From the IMG/VR virus record IMGVR_UViG_3300032516_004967, positions 1-27,108 of that record: 27,108 bases of DNA; one strand, 5' to 3'. Numbering within the stretch: position 1 is the first letter of the stretch; every line of letters starts with the position of its first letter. Positions 1 to 4,875 of the stretch are shown here, in pieces. The position numbers and the translations under genes were made by a program. The DNA comes from a virus. Below the pieces are notes generated by a model, which was not told the DNA's origin, searched no databases, and saw nothing but the letters and a program-made list of their open reading frames with translations.

Positions 1-100
1 TAGGAAGCGGCAAGCACGTACAGGCAACAGCCAAAGGTATGCAATGCCAATGTCCAAAGTGTTGTGAAACTATTTAACGGGCGGCATACCTTTGCCACCG
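1..100 (+). mobile_element. Integron-like cassette 0, 3' end only
   Basis: This is the tail of a cassette whose gene lies left of the window. Its last bases before the R'' box (AGGCAAC, 22-28) contain GGAAGCGG, which also occurs at the equivalent place in cassettes 1 and 3, so it belongs to the same family. No coding sequence can be assigned here. From the rule seen in cassettes 1-6, its unseen left end should begin close to GTTGCCTGTA followed by an A or AA and then TGCTTGCC. Confidence 0.65.
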
Positions 101-106
101 TTATAC
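22..106 (+). other. attC-like site 0
   Basis: The R'' box is AGGCAAC (22-28) and the R' box is GTTATAC (100-106). The arms CCAAAGGTATGC (31-42) and GCATACCTTTGC (84-95) pair at 11 of 12 positions. The loop between them is about 40 nt. The predicted strand exchange point is between G100 and T101. R'' and R' do not match each other because R' belongs to the next cassette, as expected in an integron array. Confidence 0.75.
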
Positions 107-1008
107 GCAATGCTGCCCTTAAAACATTATTAGAGTTTGCGGCGACCAAGAACGCGGCATCGTGCCGCGAAGAGAAAGGCAAAGCTCGTGATAGTATCGT
201 GGTTTAGTGCTGGAGTGTCGAGCGCAGTGGCAACCAAAATTGCCAACCCAGACAGAATTATTTATATAGATATTGACGACCAGCACCCAGATACATACCG
301 TTTCATTGCTGATTGTGAGAAATGGTTTAATAAAAAAATTGAGATATTAAAATCACCGCTTCGCAATGTAGAAAATGCATGTATGCAAGCTGGCTTTATA
401 CGGTTACCACGCCGCAATCCAAAGTGTACTGAATTATTAAAAAAGAGAGTACGGAAAGAATGGGAATATTTAAACGGAGTTGGGCATACTTACGTCTGGG
501 GGTTTGATTGTAACGAGAAAAGGCGCTCCGAATCTACGCTAAATGGTATGCCAAAACACAAGCACCTTTTCCCTATTTTAAACAGAACAAAAGCTGAAGT
601 ACACGGCATTTTAGAAGTGGCAGGAATTAAGCGTCCTGCCATGTACGACATGGGGTATGAAAATAATAATTGTATTGGATGCGTGGCCGGTGGGATGGGT
701 TATTGGAATAAAATCAGAATTGATTTTCCAGAAGTTTTTAAAAAGCGTTGCGAGATGGAGCGCACGATACAGGAAAAAGGTATAGCTGGAAGCAGAATTT
801 TAAATGAATGTTATCTTGATGAACTTGACCCAACGCGAGGAAAAGAACAAAGCGTAATTATGCCAGACTGCGGAATGTTTTGCGAAATCCAAGAAGCGCA
901 TCCCTGCGCCGAGAGGCCGCCGCAAGACACTGCGGAAGCGGGCAGCACATGCGTATAACTCACAAAGCCCGCAAGCCTCAAAGCAGGCCAGCGGGCGTTT
1001 GTGGGACG
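101..1008 (+). mobile_element. Integron-like cassette 1 (PP-loop enzyme)
   Basis: The cassette runs between the cut points of attC-like sites 0 and 1. Its start GTTATACGCA (from 100) is the exact reverse complement of its end TGCGTATAAC. After a break (A against CA on the tail strand) the match resumes with TGCTGCCC. A second paired segment is 137-147 with 915-925, 10 of 11 bases. Self-complementary hairpins lie at similar depth from each end: CGCGGCA/TGCCGCG at 153-169 and GCGCA/TGCGC at 896-909. Confidence 0.8.
188..958 (+). CDS. PP-loop / PAPS-reductase-like enzyme (phage type)
   Basis: This is a 256-residue protein starting at GTG 188, placed after AGAAAGG and just after the cassette leader hairpin. 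A TTG at 137 would extend the frame but lies in the leader inverted repeat. The N-terminus has the nucleotide-binding PP-loop variant SAGVSSA (residues 7-13), typical of phage proteins annotated as phosphoadenosine phosphosulfate reductase-like. The YIDIDDQHPDT segment and Cys residues in NNNCIGC (about residue 160) and MPDCGMFCEI (about 225-235) fit that group. The substrate is unknown; the superfamily adenylates or reduces varied substrates, including tRNA and DNA bases. The last roughly 20 residues are read through the cassette tail, and the TAA stop lies inside the R'' box GTATAAC. Confidence 0.75.
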   Translation: MIVSWFSAGVSSAVATKIANPDRIIYIDIDDQHPDTYRFIADCEKWFNKKIEILKSPLRNVENACMQAGFIRLPRRNPKCTELLKKRVRKEWEYLNGVGHTYVWGFDCNEKRRSESTLNGMPKHKHLFPILNRTKAEVHGILEVAGIKRPAMYDMGYENNNCIGCVAGGMGYWNKIRIDFPEVFKKRCEMERTIQEKGIAGSRILNECYLDELDPTRGKEQSVIMPDCGMFCEIQEAHPCAERPPQDTAEAGSTCV

Positions 1009-1014
1009 TTGCTT
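953..1014 (+). other. attC-like site 1
   Basis: R'' is GTATAAC (953-959) and R' is GTTGCTT (1008-1014), 62 bp overall. The arm CACAAAGCCCGC (961-972) pairs with GCGGGC-G-TTTGTG (991-1003), leaving one unpaired G in the right arm, a hallmark of attC sites. An inner GCCT/AGGC stem (975-978, 985-988) closes a small loop. The stop codon of the upstream gene is inside R''. Confidence 0.85.
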
Positions 1015-1090
1015 GCAATTTCGGAATCTCTGGAATTGTAGGCGGTGGCAAGACATTCATGCCGAAGCGGCATGGGAAGAAAAATGAACC

Positions 1091-2110
1091 ATGAAATTTC
1101 TATCACTTTTTTCTGGTATCGGTGGTTTCGACTTGGGTCTGGAACGTGCCGGAATGAGGTGTGTTGGCCAAGTGGAAAAAGACGAATACTGCCTTGCGGT
1201 TTTAGAGCATCACTGGCCGGCAGTCAAAAGGATTGCGGATATTTATGACGTTACAGAATCAGACTTCGGAGCAGTTGAACTTATTTGCGGGGGGTTCCCC
1301 TGTCAGCCATTCTCTTTTGCCGGGAAAAAGCGAGGCCAGAAAGATGACCGCTACCTCTGGCCGGAAATGCTGCGAGTTATCAAGGCATACCGGCCCACTT
1401 GGGTACTTGGTGAAAACGTTGCTGGAATCGTCGGCGTGGAACTCGACAAAGTGCTTGCTGACTTGGAAAACGAAGGGTATGAGTTGCAAGCGTTTATTAT
1501 TCCAGCTTGCGCGGTCGATGCCCCGCACGAACGGAAGCGGGTCTGGATTGTCGCCAGACGATGGTCGTCGCATGTGGATGACTCCGAAAGCGGCAGACGG
1601 GGAATTTTGCACACCGAGAACATCGGGCCGACCAGTGGAGAAATCAACGCATCTTGCCACGCAAGTGAAGTTATGGCCCACGGTAACGGTCAAGGATGCG
1701 GAGAACGACGGAGGCCCGAGCCAGTACAACCGGAACAGCATTCCGCTCAATGCTCCGGTCAAAATGTTCCCTACGCCGTCAACGATGGACACAATCGAAC
1801 GGAAGGGAATGCGACCGAGCAGGGCCGCGACGAATCGGACAACGGGATATTTGAGCGAGGCCATACCTGGGAGCCTGAACCCGACGTGGGTCGCATGGCT
1901 GATGGGATACCCAACAGAGTGGCTCAACTCCGTGCCCTGGGAAACGCGGTCGTCCCGCAGGTCGTCGAAGAAATCGGGCGGTGTATCATCGAAGCAGAAA
2001 GAACCGGCACAATCTGTGCCGGAAGAGCCGCCGCGGAGCACTGCGGAAGATTCCGAAACAGCAAGCAACAGCCGCAAGCCAAAACTGGCGAAGTCGGCTT
2101 TGGAATGTGA
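1091..2110 (+). CDS. C5-cytosine-specific DNA methyltransferase
   Basis: This 339-residue protein transfers a methyl group from S-adenosylmethionine to C5 of cytosine in DNA. All main motifs are visible in order: motif I FSGIGGFDLGLERAG (residues 7-21), the catalytic motif IV GGFPCQPFS (67-75), motif VI ENV (about 107), motif VIII RKRVWIVA (about 148-155) and motif X ALGNAVVPQ (about 285). It starts at ATG 1091 after GGGAAGA. The region between motifs VIII and X, holding the target-recognition domain, is low-complexity and typical of phage Dcm proteins. The C-terminal extension after about residue 300 is encoded by the cassette tail and attC-like site 2. No partner restriction enzyme is seen, so it is likely an orphan enzyme, possibly for protection of phage DNA. 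Confidence 0.9.
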   Translation: MKFLSLFSGIGGFDLGLERAGMRCVGQVEKDEYCLAVLEHHWPAVKRIADIYDVTESDFGAVELICGGFPCQPFSFAGKKRGQKDDRYLWPEMLRVIKAYRPTWVLGENVAGIVGVELDKVLADLENEGYELQAFIIPACAVDAPHERKRVWIVARRWSSHVDDSESGRRGILHTENIGPTSGEINASCHASEVMAHGNGQGCGERRRPEPVQPEQHSAQCSGQNVPYAVNDGHNRTEGNATEQGRDESDNGIFERGHTWEPEPDVGRMADGIPNRVAQLRALGNAVVPQVVEEIGRCIIEAERTGTICAGRAAAEHCGRFRNSKQQPQAKTGEVGFGM

Positions 2111-2117
2111 ATTATAG
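1245..2117 (+). CDS. Overlapping alternative-frame ORF inside the methyltransferase gene
   Basis: A second frame stays open for about 290 codons across the methyltransferase gene, from ATG 1245 (TTG 1233 is also possible). Its translation is not random: it has LFAGGSPVSHSLLPG near the start, MTATSGRKCCEL, LWPTVTVKDAENDGGPS, and near the end LNPTWVAWLMGYPTEWL. I recognise that last motif from the C-terminal regions of phage proteins linked to cytosine methyltransferases. The same bases in the main frame encode the equally recognisable GRMADGIPNRVAQLRALGNA. No convincing ribosome binding site precedes it. It may be a translated overlapping gene, a frameshift extension, or an evolutionary relic of frame switching. 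Expression is unproven. Confidence 0.35.
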   Translation: MTLQNQTSEQLNLFAGGSPVSHSLLPGKSEARKMTATSGRKCCELSRHTGPLGYLVKTLLESSAWNSTKCLLTWKTKGMSCKRLLFQLARSMPRTNGSGSGLSPDDGRRMWMTPKAADGEFCTPRTSGRPVEKSTHLATQVKLWPTVTVKDAENDGGPSQYNRNSIPLNAPVKMFPTPSTMDTIERKGMRPSRAATNRTTGYLSEAIPGSLNPTWVAWLMGYPTEWLNSVPWETRSSRRSSKKSGGVSSKQKEPAQSVPEEPPRSTAEDSETASNSRKPKLAKSALECEL

Positions 2118-2150
2118 TCGCCAGCTTCGGCTGTGCGGCACACGTTGTAC
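2063..2150 (+). other. attC-like site 2
   Basis: R'' is AAGCAAC (2063-2069) and R' is GTTGTAC (2144-2150). The arms ACAGCCG (2068-2074) and CGGCTGT (2128-2134) pair, and inside them CTGGCG (2085-2090) pairs with CGCCAG (2119-2124). The methyltransferase reading frame runs into this site and stops at 2110. Confidence 0.75.
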
Positions 2151-3333
2151 AAAATTCGCCCCGCTCTGAATTTATAGGTGGCGGCAGGAAAAACGGCGCG
2201 TCGTGCGCCGGGGAAGGAAAGAAAATGCAACCGAACCAGAAGAACTTCTGCGGTGGAAATTTTCAAGATTGGCTTGAAGTCAATCTAATTGATAAATGCA
2301 ATGGTAAGTGTGCGTGGTGCATCGAAAAGAACGGGTATCATCCAGAAGAACACGCACCGTGGTGGATTATTGCGTCTCAGGCTCTTTCGTCTGGGAAAAC
2401 CAACATCATTTTGCTTGGTGGTGAGCCGACGCTTTACCCAAACTTGAAAGAAACGATACAAATTATTTCTTCGGCTGGTCGTAAAGTGTGGATTACGACA
2501 AACGGCGGGAAACTATCGCCAGAGTTTGTAAAGTTAAAGCTGGTAGGAATTACCGGCATAAACATTTCGGTGCATAACTTTGATTTGGAACAGAACAAAA
2601 GAATTGTCGGAGTCAATCTTGAACGCCTTTCGGATTCGGTTTCCGCTTTACATGAAATCGAAGCAAGCGTAAGATTAAACTGCAACTGTATAGCGGGGCA
2701 CGTTGATTCAGTTGAAAAGATAGAACAATACATTCTATGGGCAAAGTCTATAGGTGCCGACAAAATCAGATTCGCAGAGTTGAAGCAAGACGATGGTGGC
2801 TTTGTAGATTTAGCGAAAGTTCTGAATTACAAATACGGTTTGAACGACAATCCATTTACCTGCGGATGCAATAGCGATGCTGTTATTCATGGCGTACCTG
2901 TGAATTTTCGACAGATGTGTGGCTTGCAAACTTCGCGTAGAGAAAAGCCAGACGATCCGGTTCAGTACGAGAAACAGGTTCTGTATTATGATGGAAAGTT
3001 TTATGACGGATGGCAAACATCAATTCAGGAGGATGAAATGCAAGACAAGGACATTGTTAAGATTCTTCGTTCGGTTGAAAAAGGAGAGTTGACTTCGGAA
3101 GAGGCTTTTGCCCAACTGAAGGGGATTAAGGAAAAAGAAATCGTGCGAGAGGTGGTTCGATATGAAAGCTCCAATGGTTGCCAATACTAAGAGCGCACGT
3201 CCTGTGCGCGGAATGCCGCCACGGGAGCACTTCGGAAGCGGGGCGAACTTCGTACAACAGCCGCAGCACAAAATACGGCTTGACACTGTGGAATAATGTT
3301 TATAGGCCGTACTTCGGGCGAGTGCCTGAAACG
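2145..3333 (+). mobile_element. Integron-like cassette 3 (radical SAM)
   Basis: The start GTTGTAC matches the reverse complement of its end at 3252-3258. After an A/G mismatch, AA and a second A/G mismatch, it continues with TTCGCCCCGCT. The distal segment GTGGCGGCA (2178-2186) pairs perfectly with TGCCGCCAC (3214-3222). Hairpins CGGCGC/GCGCCG (2194-2210) and GCGCAC/GTGCGC (3193-3209) lie at matching distances from the two ends. Confidence 0.8.
2225..3190 (+). CDS. Radical SAM protein, MoaA-like fold
   Basis: This 321-residue protein has the radical SAM cluster motif CX3CX2C as CNGKCAWC (residues 20-27), which holds the 4Fe-4S cluster that cleaves S-adenosylmethionine to a 5'-deoxyadenosyl radical. 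LGGEPTL (about 60) is the usual GGEP SAM-binding motif, and VWITTNGG follows. A later CGCNSD region and FRQMCG supply further Cys residues that could bind an auxiliary cluster. The start ATG 2225 has a good GGGGAAGG site. The substrate is unknown. The last 50 residues begin right after an internal AGGAGG and ATG (3038) in the same frame, so a separate short product is possible. The gene ends just before the cassette tail hairpin. Confidence 0.8.
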   Translation: MQPNQKNFCGGNFQDWLEVNLIDKCNGKCAWCIEKNGYHPEEHAPWWIIASQALSSGKTNIILLGGEPTLYPNLKETIQIISSAGRKVWITTNGGKLSPEFVKLKLVGITGINISVHNFDLEQNKRIVGVNLERLSDSVSALHEIEASVRLNCNCIAGHVDSVEKIEQYILWAKSIGADKIRFAELKQDDGGFVDLAKVLNYKYGLNDNPFTCGCNSDAVIHGVPVNFRQMCGLQTSRREKPDDPVQYEKQVLYYDGKFYDGWQTSIQEDEMQDKDIVKILRSVEKGELTSEEAFAQLKGIKEKEIVREVVRYESSNGCQY

Positions 3334-3339
3334 TTGGTA
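3252..3339 (+). other. attC-like site 3
   Basis: R'' is GTACAAC (3252-3258) and R' is GTTGGTA (3333-3339). The inner stem is TACGGC (3274-3279) with GCCGTA (3306-3311). Outer pairing is weak: GCAC (3266-3269) with GTGC (3322-3325) and bulges. The left half resembles site 2 (CAACAGCCGCA) while the right half does not, which suggests a hybrid or decayed site. Confidence 0.65.
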
Positions 3340-3586
3340 GACATGTTTCGCTCTTTGAATAAATATGGCGAGTGCTGTACCACAGTCAGACGCTTGTGAG
3401 GTTATAAGCACCACTGAGCGATCCTGAATAGACAGGTGGTGTGAATGGCTAATAGCACTCGCCTTTAATTAAGGTGGAGCGAAACACGTTCCACCAACAA
3501 ATAAAGCCTGCAATGCCGCCTGTCCCTATTAGGACTGGATCGCTTTAAATGCGGCGTGCGGCGGCAAAGCAGGCGTTTATCGGACG
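3334..3586 (+). mobile_element. Integron-like cassette 4, no credible ORF
   Basis: This 253-bp cassette covers most of the gene-free stretch 3191-3616. Its start GTTGGTAGAC matches the reverse complement of its end CACCAAC (3492-3498) for GTTGGT, then GA, and after the usual break TGTTTCGCTC. The distal segment GGCGAGTGCT (3367-3376) pairs perfectly with AGCACTCGCC (3454-3463). I see no open frame with a ribosome site that fits inside. Its content between the repeats is the structured element listed separately. Confidence 0.75.
3367..3463 (+). ncRNA. Candidate structured RNA of cassette 4
   Basis: A perfect 10-bp closing stem (3367-3376 with 3454-3463) encloses several hairpins: CTGT/ACAG (3375-3378, 3382-3385), GCTTGT/ATAAGC with one G-U pair (3392-3397, 3404-3409) and CACCAC/GTGGTG (3409-3414, 3436-3441). 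Some pairs share single bases at their edges, so not all need form together. The stem is followed by TTTAATT. It matches no RNA family I know. The closing stem is also the distal part of the cassette inverted repeat, so the structure may act in DNA rather than RNA. Confidence 0.4.
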
Positions 3587-3592
3587 TTGTCT
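3492..3592 (+). other. attC-like site 4
   Basis: R'' is CACCAAC (3492-3498) and R' is GTTGTCT (3586-3592). The arm ATAAAGCCTGC (3501-3511) pairs with GCAGGC-G-TTTAT (3569-3580), with one extra G in the right arm. Inner stems are GCCGCC (3515-3520) with GGCGGC (3560-3565) and GTCC/GGAC (3522-3535). This is one of the most canonical sites of the array. Confidence 0.85.
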
Positions 3593-3870
3593 AACATTTA
3601 GCCTTTGGAGGATTATATGAGCAGCACACGATACAAAATAAGATCATTCGGTTATGCTAATGGGCATTTGTCATGGCACGTTTACGATAGCATCGAACAT
3701 TACGATATACACACCGCTAACACTTTAATGGAAAGTTCTAAAGCACCTATTTGCTGTAAAAAAATATGTGCTGCTCTTAATTATATGGAAGCGGCTAAAC
3801 GGTCAGACAACAAACGCATTAAGCAAGGGCTAAAGCCACATGCGAAGCGCACATCTTAATGCTTCAACCG
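3587..3870 (+). mobile_element. Integron-like cassette 5 (small unknown protein)
   Basis: The start GTTGTCT matches the reverse complement of its end AGACAAC (3805-3811). The match resumes with AC and, after the break (A against CG), TTTAGCC. The distal segment GAGCAGCACA (3619-3628) pairs perfectly with TGTGCTGCTC (3767-3776). These repeats extend into both ends of the coding region, so the first and last parts of the gene are complementary. Confidence 0.8.
3617..3859 (+). CDS. Small hypothetical cassette protein (80 aa)
   Basis: An 80-residue protein of unknown function, beginning MSSTRYKIRSFGYANG. The ATG at 3617 is chosen because GGAGG lies directly upstream with good spacing; the in-frame TTG at 3605 is part of that site. 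The protein is basic at its C-terminus (KRIKQGLKPHAKRTS) and contains a CC pair (APICCKKICAALNY) in the middle. Residues from about 63 onward are encoded by the attC-like site. No membrane segment or signal peptide is visible and I recognise no family. Confidence 0.65.
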   Translation: MSSTRYKIRSFGYANGHLSWHVYDSIEHYDIHTANTLMESSKAPICCKKICAALNYMEAAKRSDNKRIKQGLKPHAKRTS

Positions 3871-3876
3871 TTGGTG
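3805..3876 (+). other. attC-like site 5
   Basis: R'' is AGACAAC (3805-3811) and R' is GTTGGTG (3870-3876). The arms GCATTAAG (3816-3823) and CTTAATGC (3855-3862) pair perfectly. The site is 72 bp and overlaps the 3' end of the cassette 5 gene. Confidence 0.75.
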
Positions 3877-4165
3877 GAAATAAATTTTTCTTTTGGAGAT
3901 TATAGGTGACCGCAAAAACCAGATTAGAATTTTGTGCATTTAACGATTATAGGTGCAAAGCACATTTTTCCTGTGCTTTATGCAATGATTTGTGGAATGC
4001 GGCCACTGGCGCTGCTGTAGAAAGGTTTACATCCACCAACAGCGTTAGGGATGCTATTGTTGCGTTATACGGTCGGTGGGCTACTACCGTTGGTAAGGAT
4101 TCTGACCATACGCAGGTTGACAATTTCGTAGATTGGATGCAACAACAGCACCCGTAACGCAAACG
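3871..4165 (+). mobile_element. Integron-like cassette 6 (small unknown protein)
   Basis: The start GTTGGTGGA is the exact reverse complement of its end TCCACCAAC (4032-4040). After the break (AA against TG) the match resumes with TAAA and TTTCT. The distal segment GTGACCGC (3906-3913) pairs with GCGGCCAC (3999-4006) at 7 of 8 bases and contains the GTG start codon of the gene. This is the last cassette recognised before ordinary phage genes. Confidence 0.75.
3906..4157 (+). CDS. Small hypothetical cassette protein (83 aa)
   Basis: An 83-residue protein of unknown function. It starts at GTG 3906, with GGAG seven bases upstream. The N-terminal half has several Cys and His residues (FCAFNDYRCKAHFSCALC), possibly a metal-binding site, but this is only a pattern. 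The second half, from about residue 43, is encoded within the long attC-like site, as is common for cassette genes. No transmembrane segment is evident. Confidence 0.6.
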   Translation: MTAKTRLEFCAFNDYRCKAHFSCALCNDLWNAATGAAVERFTSTNSVRDAIVALYGRWATTVGKDSDHTQVDNFVDWMQQQHP

Positions 4166-4171
4166 TTGGTG
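4034..4171 (+). other. attC-like site 6, array right end
   Basis: R'' is CACCAAC (4034-4040) and R' is GTTGGTG (4165-4171), 138 bp overall. The arm AGCGTTAGGG (4041-4050) pairs with CCC-G-TAACGC (4151-4160), again with one extra G in the right arm. A second GTTGGT at about 4089 lacks the paired arm and was not used. I find no further CACCAAC partner downstream, so the array ends here. Confidence 0.7.
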
Positions 4172-4200
4172 TCTATGTTTGCATAAGAAAGGATTAACAA

Positions 4201-4497
4201 ATGGCAATGCACGAAAAAGACCCTCCGCAGGAACAGATGCAACCGAAAGCCGAGCAGCCGATACCAAGCATAATAATGGTGAACGGCTTTGACAATCGCT
4301 ATATGAACAATACTACGGCGCTGTTGATGGTGATCGTGTATCCGCTTTGTAAATTGGCGGCAAAGTACGGCGTGCAGGGATTGGAACCGAAAGACGAATG
4401 CCCAACGGGCGTTTGGGTGTCGGACGGCTTGCCGGGGTCAAAACGATATAACTGGTTTGAACTTGTTGACAAAATGATAGAACGGAGCGGGAAATAA
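4201..4497 (+). CDS. Hypothetical phage protein (98 aa)
   Basis: A 98-residue protein with no family I recognise. It starts at ATG 4201 after AAGGAT. The first 25 residues are polar and rich in Gln, Pro and Lys. A hydrophobic stretch (TTALLMVIVYPLCKLAAKYG, about residues 38-57) follows, and the C-terminal part includes GVWVSDGLPGSKRYNWFELV. It is the first gene after the cassette array and starts a run of six short, tightly packed genes on the same strand, typical of phage accessory or early regions. Confidence 0.7.
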   Translation: MAMHEKDPPQEQMQPKAEQPIPSIIMVNGFDNRYMNNTTALLMVIVYPLCKLAAKYGVQGLEPKDECPTGVWVSDGLPGSKRYNWFELVDKMIERSGK

Positions 4498-4499
4498 CT

Positions 4500-4619
4500 A
4501 TGACAAAAGAAGAATTACGGGAAGAGTACCAAAAGGAAACCGGGGAAAGCGCGACGCTGGAAGGCGCAAATTTGCGGGAAGGAAAATATTATGATAGTGC
4601 CGCCTCCAAACGGTTATGA
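4500..4619 (+). CDS. Very small phage protein (39 aa)
   Basis: A 39-residue frame starting 3 bp after the previous stop and overlapping the next gene by 29 bp. It reads MTKEELREEYQKETGE and then SATLEGANLREGKYYDSA, a pattern seen in many tiny phage proteins of unknown role. GGAG lies about 12 bases upstream. It is acidic and soluble. The call rests on the layout and this resemblance only. Confidence 0.5.
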   Translation: MTKEELREEYQKETGESATLEGANLREGKYYDSAASKRL

Positions 4620-4851
4620 AACGTGGTTAGATTACGCCGCTGCCACGATGGACACGCGAACGGAATATCACGAGCGGATTTGGGATGGTCGCAACCATAG
4701 CCGCGAGGACATACGGGAATCGGCTATTGCGGAATTGGCGGCACTTCGGGCGGGTCGCGTTATGCCATGCCAGCAGTATCAACGTGGGGTTGAATGTTGG
4801 ATTAACGGGGTCCGTATGCACTGTGCAGATGTACCATGTCAACTGTCATGA
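4591..4851 (+). CDS. Hypothetical phage protein (86 aa)
   Basis: An 86-residue protein of unknown function starting at ATG 4591 after GGGAAGGAAAA. The N-terminus has aromatic residues (NGYETWLDYAAATMDTR), the middle is a predicted helix (REDIRESAIAELAALRAGR), and the end carries three Cys residues, including GVECWINGVRMHCADVPC. No known domain was recognised. Confidence 0.6.
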   Translation: MIVPPPNGYETWLDYAAATMDTRTEYHERIWDGRNHSREDIRESAIAELAALRAGRVMPCQQYQRGVECWINGVRMHCADVPCQLS

Positions 4852-4875
4852 TAACCACGGCGTAAGGGGGACAAT

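Larger units (their letters stand above)
1009..2144 (+). mobile_element. Integron-like cassette 2 (DNA methyltransferase)
   Basis: The cassette start GTTGCTTGC matches the reverse complement of its own end at 2061-2069. After a 2-nt break (AA against TG) the match continues with TTTCGGAATCT. The distal paired segment is GCGGTGGC (1042-1049) with GCCGCCGC (2027-2034), including one G-T wobble. End hairpins are CATGCCG/CGGCATG (1058-1074) and CCGGCACA/TGTGCCGG (2004-2022). The methyltransferase gene occupies the interior. Confidence 0.8.

Noticed and set aside
137-187. Upstream TTG start of the cassette 1 gene
   Set aside because: It would encode the leader inverted repeat and hairpin, has no ribosome site, and the PP-loop protein family begins close to the GTG at 188.
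1259-2266. 335-codon open frame on the minus strand opposite the methyltransferase gene
   Set aside because: No family motif, no ribosome site, and it runs across a cassette boundary and attC-like site. It is best explained as a shadow of the GC-richer methyltransferase gene.
3280-3306. TTGACA in attC-like site 3 as a cassette promoter
   Set aside because: The only -10-like sequence, TATAGG, lies 15 nt away, and the bases are better explained by site pairing.
3178-3399. Short plus-strand frame covering the end of cassette 3, attC-like site 3 and part of cassette 4
   Set aside because: It crosses a recombination junction and has no ribosome site, so it cannot be a stable gene of either cassette.
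3367-3463. Cassette 4 element as a tRNA, hammerhead ribozyme or retron RNA
   Set aside because: It lacks a T-loop sequence and acceptor end, lacks the CUGAUGA and GAAA core, and no reverse transcriptase is nearby.
100-4040. Explaining the cassette inverted ends as ordinary transposon terminal repeats
   Set aside because: Each unit has different ends, there are no target-site duplications or transposase genes, and the units are joined head to tail through attC-like palindromes with GTT/AAC boxes. Integron-type cassettes fit better.
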